A DNA stretch of 20,804 bases from a virus. The stretch is taken from positions 1-20,804 of the IMG/VR virus record IMGVR_UViG_3300050821_010082. The stretch is one strand, 5' to 3'. Shown here in pieces: positions 1 through 4,791 of the stretch. The position numbers were made by a program, and so were the translations under genes. A model generated the notes under the pieces. It saw nothing but the letters and a program-made list of their open reading frames with translations. It made no database searches and had not been told where the DNA came from. Positions within the stretch are counted from its first letter, which is position 1, and every line of letters begins with the position of its first letter.

Positions 1-624
1 CTCCGTTTCGCGCGGGGCCAGCGCGGCCCGCTCCAGTTCGTGAATATGGTCGCATAAATTGCATCGGCAATCGCCCATGTGTATCCCATCGGTGCGGCCC
101 CTCCACCAACGCGCTTCCTCCAGTCGAACCGTCTCCTCACGCACCTGTGGTGCAGCTAATGTGAAGCGGCCCTTGAGCGCCAGAAGTTTCTTACGAATTA
201 TACTGGTCAACACGTTCTCATCAAAAATAGGGTCTTGTGGGAATAGGTCTAGGCATTCATCCACAATCTCATCCGCGTTCAGTGGACTGGCCGCACTCGT
301 TGAATTCAGCGGCTCGGTGCTCCCCCACTCTTGCTTGTGAAGCCGGTCAAATCGTTCCGGCAAAGTGTCACCTCCTTTTGGGACTTCCTGCGCGACCCCG
401 GCCAGCGCCGCGTCCTGCTCACGGTGCCATTCCGCTCTCGCTACTAGGTCTTCAAGTTGCTTACGAAGTGGCGCAGGAGCCTTCTCTGCGACGGCCCGCG
501 CCTCAAGTTCTGTGCGGCACTCAATCAGCAAATCTCGCACTCTTTCGTGCAGCGCAGATTCCGGGTTAAACAACCCTCCGCATGTCAGATAATCTGTGAT
601 TCGTTGGCATAAGTCCGGCGTCAC
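1..624 (-). CDS. Hypothetical phage protein, GTG start, C-terminus cut off by window edge
   Basis: The reading frame is open from a GTG at 624-622 to base 1, giving 208 codons with no stop, so the C-terminus lies outside the window. The GTG overlaps the TGA of the upstream gene (GTGA), which is the reason for choosing it. The visible protein is charged and mostly helical in appearance (residues 25-75 are rich in Glu, Arg, Leu and Ala, possibly a coiled coil). A Cys/His cluster lies at residues 186-195 (C186, C188, C191, H193, H195), just before the edge, and may bind metal. I do not recognise the family. It is the last visible gene of a leftward unit of small accessory proteins and is most likely an early or accessory phage protein. 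That it is coding is fairly certain; its function is unknown. Confidence 0.72.
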   Translation of the reverse strand, partial: MTPDLCQRITDYLTCGGLFNPESALHERVRDLLIECRTELEARAVAEKAPAPLRKQLEDLVARAEWHREQDAALAGVAQEVPKGGDTLPERFDRLHKQEWGSTEPLNSTSAASPLNADEIVDECLDLFPQDPIFDENVLTSIIRKKLLALKGRFTLAAPQVREETVRLEEARWWRGRTDGIHMGDCRCNLCDHIHELERAALAPRETE

Positions 625-974
625 TGGGCCTCCTTCTTAGCGTGGAAATATTCGCAAGCATCCTCGTGATTCAGTTTATCGGGATTCTCTGAAACTGCAT
701 GACAGAAGCGACAGTGGTAAAAAACTCCAGCGCCTTCTGAGACCGTATAGAATCCTTTTCGTCCTTCACGCAATGCCCACCTAAGAGCGTTCTTTAGGCC
801 ATCCGGCTCAGTGACGGAGGTGGCGAGGGCGGCTAGCGCGTCTTTGCGTAGCACGTATTCGCCAGCGTGAGGGAAATTGATAGCCCCTACAACCTGTCCA
901 TCTTCGTAATACAAGTCCACTCCGGGTAACTCGCGCAGCGCAGCTTCCAGCCGTTCCCGATTGCCCTCAGTCAT
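621..974 (-). CDS. Small protein with C-terminal C2HC zinc-finger-like motif
   Basis: This is a 117-aa protein. The N-terminal half is acidic and mixed alpha/beta, with residues 11-43 looking like short beta strands. The C-terminal part carries C88-x2-C91-x11-H103-x3-C107, spaced like a small zinc finger or ribbon, which suggests metal-stabilised nucleic-acid or protein binding. The start ATG overlaps the stop of the upstream gene (ATGA at 974-971), and its own TGA overlaps the GTG of the next gene, so the three are probably translationally coupled. No family is recognised with certainty. Small finger proteins of this kind are common in phage early regions, and a regulatory or host-takeover role is an inference only. 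Confidence 0.8.
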   Translation of the reverse strand: MTEGNRERLEAALRELPGVDLYYEDGQVVGAINFPHAGEYVLRKDALAALATSVTEPDGLKNALRWALREGRKGFYTVSEGAGVFYHCRFCHAVSENPDKLNHEDACEYFHAKKEAQ

Positions 975-1243
975 CGGAAGTCAACCTTGGCCTCTTTGTC
1001 CGTGTATATCGGCCTTCCCTTCCCGTCCATTTCCCCGCTGAACCACCACTTCTTTCCCCCGTGCTCGATCTCGTACGGATTCGGCCACCCTATTCTCGTC
1101 GTCGCCACTTCCGCACCGTTCATCCTCAAGCTGACTTCCAATTCTCCCTGCCGATGTTCTCCAGCCATTTTCCTTGCCTCCTCGCGTCTGATGTACCCGC
1201 CCAGCTCCCTGCTGCCCCAGCTTCCCGTCTCCGTGTCGCCCAT
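971..1243 (-). CDS. Hypothetical 90-aa protein
   Basis: The frame is open further upstream to 1291, but the ATG at 1243 is preceded by AGGAGG with 6 bases between, an ideal ribosome-binding site, so this start is chosen. The longer form would also overlap the upstream gene. The protein is hydrophilic. Its N-terminal helix (about residues 10-30) is followed by a probable beta-rich part with aromatic residues (GWPNPY, KKWWF; about residues 52-70). The last codon overlaps the ATG of the next gene. No known family is recognised. It lies in the leftward unit headed by the ribbon-helix-helix-like gene. Confidence 0.75.
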   Translation of the reverse strand: MGDTETGSWGSRELGGYIRREEARKMAGEHRQGELEVSLRMNGAEVATTRIGWPNPYEIEHGGKKWWFSGEMDGKGRPIYTDKEAKVDFR

Positions 1244-1271
1244 TTGCGTCCTCCTATCTCCCCCTATCCCC

Positions 1272-1808
1272 CTACCCATCCCCGTCGTCAAAGTCCGTGA
1301 GGCTCACCGGCCTCAAGTAGTAGTTGAATTTCCGCGTGAATTCCTTCCTCCAATGCTCGCGCCAGTACTTCTCCTCGATCCGCGCTATCCTCTCCTTCAT
1401 CCTCAGCAGCAGGGGCACTATCCGGTCGCGGTGCCCGTCGCTCTCCATCATCTGCACGGTCTTTTCCACCTTCTCCATGTCGGTCTTGAACATCATGTGC
1501 TGCTGCTCCTCGATGAGCGCCTCCTCCATGGCCCGCCTCTCCGCGCCGTAGTTGAGTATCTGCTTGTCGTTCGACCTCTTGGCCGCGTAGTCGAATCCGT
1601 ACCTTATCGCCCACCTGAGGAAGTCCGATTGCGTCTCCCAGCCGAAAACCTCCTTGTGGACCATCAGCTTCTCGATGTCGCGCAGCATGCCGGGGGGCAC
1701 GCGGCAGTGCACCGTCGCGGAGTGCCCCAGCTTGTCCTGCGCGGGCACCATGAACTCGGACATCGTAGACTTGCCGGGCAGGGGAATCACTCGATCGTCT
1801 TTGGCCAT
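1272..1808 (-). CDS. Ribbon-helix-helix-like DNA-binding protein with coiled-coil tail
   Basis: From the chosen start this is a 178-aa protein. About residues 29-75 have the arrangement of a CopG/Arc-type ribbon-helix-helix fold: a beta strand (SATVHCRVP), a helix (GMLRDIEKLMVHKE), then a turn and second helix (TQSDFLRWAIRYGF). Such proteins dimerise through the strand and bind short tandem or inverted operators. Residues about 90-165 are highly charged and helical, likely a coiled coil. The ATG at 1808 has AAGGAG 9 bases upstream; an in-frame ATG at 1817 sits directly against that site and is less likely. The gene lies immediately downstream of repeated GTGCTAC elements (1824-1865), which suggests autoregulation. 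The fold is assigned by eye and is not certain. It heads the unit containing the 90-aa, 117-aa and left-edge genes. Confidence 0.7.
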   Translation of the reverse strand: MAKDDRVIPLPGKSTMSEFMVPAQDKLGHSATVHCRVPPGMLRDIEKLMVHKEVFGWETQSDFLRWAIRYGFDYAAKRSNDKQILNYGAERRAMEEALIEEQQHMMFKTDMEKVEKTVQMMESDGHRDRIVPLLLRMKERIARIEEKYWREHWRKEFTRKFNYYLRPVSLTDFDDGDG

Positions 1809-1823
1809 CCGGGGCATCTCCTT

Positions 1824-1865
1824 GTGCTACGGTAGCACGTAGCCGTGTGCTACACCGTGTGCTAC
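1824..1865. promoter_or_regulatory. Repeated GTGCTAC operator-like array upstream of the ribbon-helix-helix gene
   Basis: GTGCTAC occurs at 1824-1830, 1847-1853 and 1859-1865, with its reverse complement GTAGCAC at 1832-1838. The first and the inverted copy form a perfect 7-bp palindrome around one base. The last two copies lie in a 12-bp direct repeat (CCGTGTGCTACA, CCGTGTGCTACG). The array sits directly upstream of the start codon at 1808. Mixed direct and inverted short repeats are the usual target of ribbon-helix-helix repressors, so autoregulation is a reasonable inference. A CATAAT hexamer on the - strand at 1885-1880 could be a nearby -10 box, but it lacks a good -35. The stretch 1809-2119 otherwise holds only the promoter at 2058-2087; no gene is supported there. 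Confidence 0.6.
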
Positions 1866-2057
1866 GCGGCCACGGGGGGATTATGCTGTGCTCTACAGAA
1901 GATCTTGTACTGCGCACTGCTGCCATGGGGGCTGCCGCTCCTACGCTGGACGGGGCCGGGCGGAGCGACACTTGCCCGGTGGGGCGGCCAGCATCCGCAG
2001 ACGCTCGACCGCTTATTGGGCCTATGACGTTTCCGGCCCCGTCACTAGCGTACGGCT

Positions 2058-2087
2058 ACTGTACCACGGGGCCGCACAGCCTGTCAA
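2058..2087 (-). promoter_or_regulatory. Leftward sigma70-type promoter with extended -10
   Basis: On the - strand TTGACA (2087-2082) is followed after 18 bases by TACAGT (2063-2058), preceded by TGG, an extended -10 element. The element closely resembles the promoter at 3926-3897 in both boxes, spacing and flanking bases. Transcription would start near 2051, leaving a leader of about 240 bases that crosses the GTGCTAC array before the ribbon-helix-helix gene. Confidence 0.6.
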
Positions 2088-2119
2088 TAGTGCGGCCCGA
2101 TGGCGGGGACTTCGGCGGG

Positions 2120-2227
2120 CTAAAAATCGAGAACCCAAGCGAGGGCAGTGAAGAGGACTAAGGCTGCTACTGCGGCCCAGAGGATGACGGCCCGGGCCTC
2201 ACGGAAGTTGCTGTACGAGTCGCTCAT
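2120..2227 (-). CDS. 35-aa single-pass membrane peptide
   Basis: A short frame encodes MSDSYSNFREARAV, then a hydrophobic stretch at about residues 14-32 (ILWAAVAALVLF followed by TALAWVL), ending in DF and TAG. That is one transmembrane helix with a short polar N-terminus. The ATG at 2227 has AAGGAG 7 bases upstream, inside the 12-base leader AAGGAGCGACAC that also precedes the 145-aa and 247-aa genes of the same unit, which strongly supports translation. It lies after the 247-aa gene across a 9-bp hairpin and before the promoter at 2058. The function is unknown. Small membrane peptides in phage early regions can be superinfection-exclusion, toxin or holin-like proteins, but nothing here distinguishes these. 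Confidence 0.68.
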   Translation of the reverse strand: MSDSYSNFREARAVILWAAVAALVLFTALAWVLDF

Positions 2228-2252
2228 GGTGTCGCTCCTTAAGGGAGATGTC

Positions 2253-2285
2253 GAGGCCCGCCGCAAGGGAATTGGAGCGGGCCTC
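2253..2285. repeat. 9-bp perfect inverted repeat (hairpin) between the 247-aa and 35-aa genes
   Basis: GAGGCCCGC (2253-2261) and GCGGGCCTC (2277-2285) are exact reverse complements around a 15-base loop. The transcript would form a GC-rich stem in the leftward message, just upstream of the ribosome-binding site of the 35-aa gene. There is no U tract on either side, so a classical intrinsic terminator is not supported. A processing or attenuation role is possible. Confidence 0.5.
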
Positions 2286-2316
2286 GTCCATCCGAGGTCA
2301 CTGATCCGGCCCTGCC

Positions 2317-3060
2317 TCAGTGCCCGGACGCTTTCAGCTCTGCCGCCGCCTTGGCCTTCGGGTGCCCCATCTTGAACTTCGGGGGCACGTTGGCGAGCTT
2401 CTTCTCGTCGCCGTTGACGATCGCCCGAAGCCAGCCGTAGTACCGCGCGTCGTGGCCCATCGAGAATCTGCCCTTCACCTGCGTACCGCAGCCGCAGAGG
2501 CAGTCGTTGAGCACGACCTCCTTCTTGACGCGAGGGGCGGTCTTGGCCTTCGCCTTGCGCTCTGCCGCATTGGCCTTGGCCGTCTGTGCCGCCGTCTTCG
2601 TGTGCTTACCGATGCCCGGGAGTCCTACCGCTTGTGCTGTCATCTGTGCTTCTCCTTTTGGTGGTGCTTGTGGTTTTGTCACTGCCGCTTCTGGTGCGCT
2701 GAGGAACCTCGTTACGTCTCGCGTCTCGCCGACCGGAACCACGGGCGTGCTGGTTGACCAGTACGTCGGCCCGCCCGTCGTCCGCACGAACGATACCGAT
2801 CCTTCCTTGGTGTTGAAGTGGCGCTCCTGCTCGTGGCCGTCCATGATGACCATGGCTGTGCCCGGCCCTATCCGGACGAGCGTGCCGAAGTGCATCTTGT
2901 TGGCGATGGGCAGGTCCAAGCGAAACCTCTCTCCGGGCTTGAGTTGTCTTATGGGCACTTCTTGATCGCGTGGCAGGTTGTGTTGTGGCGCTCCGTACGC
3001 GTAGTTCGGCTTACCGGGTTGTCCCGGTATCCGTGGAATCCGGCTGATTACTGACGTCAT
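2317..3060 (-). CDS. CxCGC..GHD-motif protein, long form with extra N-terminal beta domain
   Basis: This is a 247-aa protein. Residues about 35-115 look like a small beta barrel (alternating FRLDL, GTLVRIG, AMVIMDG segments). Residues 140-180 are Ala/Lys-rich. Residues 187-203 carry C187-x-C189-G-C191 followed by KGRF and GHD (H203), the same module as in the 145-aa neighbour. The Cys/His spacing suggests a small metal-binding knuckle. The ATG at 3060 has AAGGAG in the shared leader AAGGAGCGACAC and lies inside the 3' end of the HTH gene (50-bp overlap). A strong internal start at 2643 would give a 108-aa product that aligns with the shorter paralogue. A nucleic-acid-binding role is inferred only from the basic linker and Cys motif. 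Confidence 0.82.
   Translation of the reverse strand: MTSVISRIPRIPGQPGKPNYAYGAPQHNLPRDQEVPIRQLKPGERFRLDLPIANKMHFGTLVRIGPGTAMVIMDGHEQERHFNTKEGSVSFVRTTGGPTYWSTSTPVVPVGETRDVTRFLSAPEAAVTKPQAPPKGEAQMTAQAVGLPGIGKHTKTAAQTAKANAAERKAKAKTAPRVKKEVVLNDCLCGCGTQVKGRFSMGHDARYYGWLRAIVNGDEKKLANVPPKFKMGHPKAKAAAELKASGH
2641..2659 (-). promoter_or_regulatory. Internal ribosome-binding site and start inside the 247-aa gene
   Basis: AAAAGGAG (2659-2652 on the - strand) stands 8 bases before an in-frame ATG at 2643 (Met140). The peptide after it (TAQAVGLPGIGK) matches the N-terminal region of the 145-aa paralogue (TAAAVPLPGLKA). The site could therefore give a separate short form containing only the basic linker and CxCGC module. 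Confidence 0.55.
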
Positions 3061-3391
3061 CGTGTCGCTCCTTTTGTGCTGCCTGCTCCTGCTGCTCCTT
3101 CTTGCGCTGCTCCTGCACCAGATCGAGCACGAGCATCAGGCGGTCCACCGTCGTTCCGAGCGCGAACGCCAGCTCCCGCCCGAGCCTCATGCCCGGAGTC
3201 CTCTTGCCGTTGAACACCTTGCTCAGCATGCTCATGGACACGCCCAGCTTCCTGCTGAGCTGTCCCAGCGTGATCGTGCCCATGAGCGTGGTTAGGGGCG
3301 TCGGCGGGTTCAACAGCCCCCCGCCGATGCCCGGTGACTTGGCGGTTCTTACGCCCTTCGCGACACCGCCACGCCGTTTGCGTTTGGTCAT
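3011..3391 (-). CDS. Helix-turn-helix (Cro/C1-type) regulator
   Basis: This is a 126-aa protein with a basic N-terminus (TKRKRRGG). The HTH at about residues 41-79 follows the Cro/C1 pattern: TLGQLSRKLGVS, then MSMLSKVFNGKR, then a third helix (MRLGRELAFALGT). The C-terminus (residues 94-126) is a Gln/Glu/Lys-rich polar tail. The ATG at 3391 is chosen because the extension to 3466 has an unlikely composition and runs into the upstream gene; its ribosome-binding site is weak (AAGG). The last 50 bases overlap the start of the 247-aa gene in another frame. The probable role is a phage transcriptional regulator acting at the divergent control region (3897-4044), perhaps on the inverted repeat at 3926-3943. 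The family assignment is good; the target is inferred. Confidence 0.85.
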   Translation of the reverse strand: MTKRKRRGGVAKGVRTAKSPGIGGGLLNPPTPLTTLMGTITLGQLSRKLGVSMSMLSKVFNGKRTPGMRLGRELAFALGTTVDRLMLVLDLVQEQRKKEQQEQAAQKERHDDVSNQPDSTDTGTTR

Positions 3392-3410
3392 CGCTGCACC
3401 GCCTTTGCCC

Positions 3411-3848
3411 TTATGCCCCCACCCCGAGCAGCACGGGCTGATTCGGGCGCTCGATCTCCGGCACAACCACGTGCCTGCCGATGGCCTGCCTCAGCGTGTT
3501 GTTCAGCTCGTTGCGCGCAATCATCCCGCGCACGCGCTGGTCGTGCCCCTGTGCGAAGCGCCCCTTGACCTTCGTGCCGCACCCGCACAGGCAGTTGTTG
3601 ACGCGCAGCTTGGCGAGCCTCGCTTGCCGCTCCTGCTCAGTCTCGGCCTTGGGTGCGTGCTTGACGACGCCCTTGGCTACGGCCTTGGCTATCGCCTTCG
3701 CACCTGCCCGCACGTCTACCTTCTTCGCCCGCTTGGGTAGCTCTGCCGCCTGCTTGCCCTTGGCCGCTCGCGCCAGCGCCGCCTTAAGTCCGGGCAGCGG
3801 GACGGCTGCTGCTGTGCCCTGCTCCTGCATCTGCTTGTTCGTGTCCAT
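3411..3848 (-). CDS. CxCGC..GHD-motif protein, short form
   Basis: This is a 145-aa protein and the first gene of the leftward unit, about 40 bases downstream of the predicted transcription start. Residues 20-80 form an Ala/Lys/Arg-rich, probably helical segment. Residues 86-102 carry C86-x-C88-G-C90, KGRF and GHD (H102), followed by a helix (QRVRGMIARNELNNTL). The module is shared almost residue for residue with the 247-aa protein two genes downstream, so the two are paralogues. I have seen CxCGC..GHD motifs in uncharacterised phage and plasmid proteins and know of no firm function. The start is supported by AAGGAG in the leader AAGGAGCGACACCG before the ATG. A basic linker plus Cys knuckle is compatible with DNA or RNA binding. 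Confidence 0.83.
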   Translation of the reverse strand: MDTNKQMQEQGTAAAVPLPGLKAALARAAKGKQAAELPKRAKKVDVRAGAKAIAKAVAKGVVKHAPKAETEQERQARLAKLRVNNCLCGCGTKVKGRFAQGHDQRVRGMIARNELNNTLRQAIGRHVVVPEIERPNQPVLLGVGA

Positions 3849-3896
3849 CGGTGTCGCTCCTTGGCCGTTCAGCTCGTTCGCTCCCGACCATGCCTC

Positions 3897-3926
3897 AGTC
3901 TACCACAGGCCCGCACTGTCTGTCAA
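3897..3926 (-). promoter_or_regulatory. Main leftward promoter, extended -10
   Basis: On the - strand TTGACA (3926-3921) is followed after 18 bases by TAGACT (3902-3897), preceded by TGG. Transcription would begin near 3890 and reach the 145-aa gene start at 3848. The flanks, including ATGGCG and GACTTCG upstream of the -35, are shared with the promoter at 2087-2058. Confidence 0.68.
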
Positions 3927-3943
3927 TACAGCGTTTGCTGTAT
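3926..3943. promoter_or_regulatory. Inverted-repeat operator candidate on the leftward -35 box
   Basis: ATACAGC (3926-3932) and GCTGTAT (3937-3943) are a perfect 7-bp inverted repeat with a 4-base spacer, touching the -35 box of the leftward promoter. Size and placement fit a Cro/C1-type dimer site. The HTH protein of the same unit is the obvious candidate binder. The duplicate promoter at 2058-2087 lacks this repeat. Confidence 0.55.
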
Positions 3944-3996
3944 GGCGACTTCGCCAATAGAGGTATCGCCTTGATTACTTCCCGGCAAAGCGCTTT

Positions 3997-4791
3997 ATGC
4001 CTCAAAGTGTGTCTACCCGCACACGGTGTCAAGGGAGATTGACAGGCTTGGCTTCGGCGTGTTCCCCTGCCTTCGTGTCCAGCAGCCAAGCCCCCGAGAC
4101 TCTTCTTGCCGTCCGCTCCTCCCCTGCTCCGACCCCGTGGGACCGCCGTCCTCGCGAGTCAGCCTCCGCCTTCCGAGCGTTCTGCGTCTATCGCGACATG
4201 GGCACCGACCGAAGCCTTGAGCGTGTCGCTCTGCAGCTTGGTTTGGCTCTGCACAAGCTCGTTCGTTTGGCGCGTGACTTTGGTTGGCGAGGCAGAGTCG
4301 AGGCAAGCGATTTAGCGCTACTCGACCTCGCCAAAGTTCGGTCGGTCGAGTCGAGGCTCATGGCGGCTGACCGGCACGCTCAGCTCGCGCAAAGTCTGGT
4401 CGCCACGGCGGCAAAGCGAGCGTCGCGCCTCCTGCCCGAGGAGCTGGACGTCGATGCGCTGGTCAAGGTCGCGCGAACGGGCGTCGAGCTGGAGCGTCTG
4501 GCCCGTGGGGAGCGGAACGAAGGCGCGCCCCCTGCTCAGCAGGTCGCCGTCGGCGTGGCGGTTCGGTTTGGCTCTGCTGAGCCAAGCTGGATGAAGCAAA
4601 GCAAAACCGAAGCGAAGGGTACTAGTAGCATCGTGGGAACAAGTAATCGCGGGAACCAGCCCGCACCGGGTTCTCTACGCGAGTCAACCATTCCGAAATT
4701 GCCCCCGAAGGAAACGAAACGTATCAAGAGTACTAGTAGGCTCGCGGCAAAGGTCCATAAGGATAGGAAGGTTAAGGGACCCGTCCAGTGA
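3997..4791 (+). CDS. terS: Terminase small subunit
   Basis: The region 48-105 (WDRRP, ESASAFRAFCVYRDMG, RSLERVALQLGL, then DFGWRGR and VEASDL) is typical of the DNA-binding HTH domain of many siphovirus-like small terminase subunits. The middle (about 110-175) is helical and would serve oligomerisation. The C-terminal 60 residues are basic and disordered. It would recognise the packaging site and present DNA to the large subunit, whose gene overlaps it by 4 bases (GTGA). The start is uncertain: the ATG at 3997 has no ribosome-binding site, whereas TTG at 4048 has AAGGGAG 10 bases upstream and would give 247 aa. The domain is intact under either start. A weak -35-like TTGATT at 3971 with a -10-like hexamer at 3994 would favour the later start. 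Confidence 0.85.
   Translation: MPQSVSTRTRCQGRLTGLASACSPAFVSSSQAPETLLAVRSSPAPTPWDRRPRESASAFRAFCVYRDMGTDRSLERVALQLGLALHKLVRLARDFGWRGRVEASDLALLDLAKVRSVESRLMAADRHAQLAQSLVATAAKRASRLLPEELDVDALVKVARTGVELERLARGERNEGAPPAQQVAVGVAVRFGSAEPSWMKQSKTEAKGTSSIVGTSNRGNQPAPGSLRESTIPKLPPKETKRIKSTSRLAAKVHKDRKVKGPVQ
4019..4044. promoter_or_regulatory. Operator-like elements at the start of the rightward late unit
   Basis: GCACACGGTGT (4019-4029) is an exact 11-base match, in inverted orientation, to part of the repeat array upstream of the ribbon-helix-helix gene (1852-1862). It overlaps a perfect inverted repeat, TGTCAA (4027-4032) and TTGACA (4039-4044) with a 6-base spacer. Neither TTGACA copy has a -10 at proper spacing, so these look like protein sites rather than promoters. 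The region precedes the likelier TTG start of the small terminase gene. Confidence 0.35.
4240..4738. repeat. Repeats inside the small terminase gene (possible packaging-site elements)
   Basis: The 13-base sequence GGTTTGGCTCTGC occurs at 4240-4252 and 4565-4577. The second copy forms part of a perfect hairpin, TTGGCTC (4568-4574) with GAGCCAA (4579-4585). The 10-base GTACTAGTAG, containing the palindrome TACTAGTA, occurs at 4619-4628 and 4730-4739, exactly 111 bases apart. In pac-type phages the packaging start lies in or near this gene, so these are candidates for small-subunit recognition. That is inference. Confidence 0.4.

Noticed and set aside
987-1835. 282-aa open frame on the + strand opposite the leftward genes
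   Set aside because: It is a low-complexity Pro/Leu/His shadow of the 90-aa and 178-aa genes, has no ribosome-binding site, and the opposite frames have strong start signals and protein-like motifs.
1288-1971. 227-aa frame on the - strand overlapping the ribbon-helix-helix gene
   Set aside because: Its composition (Arg/Ala/Gly/Asp-rich, few hydrophobics) is that of a shifted frame of the 178-aa gene; it runs through the operator array and lacks a Shine-Dalgarno site.
1847-2161. 104-aa frame on the + strand through the control region
   Set aside because: It covers the operator array, a promoter and the 35-aa gene on the other strand, and shows no start signal or recognisable protein features.
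4027-4044. TTGACA boxes as late promoter -35 elements
   Set aside because: No acceptable -10 lies 16-18 bases away on either strand; the - strand copy has TAGACA only 11 bases downstream. Kept only as a possible protein-binding inverted repeat.
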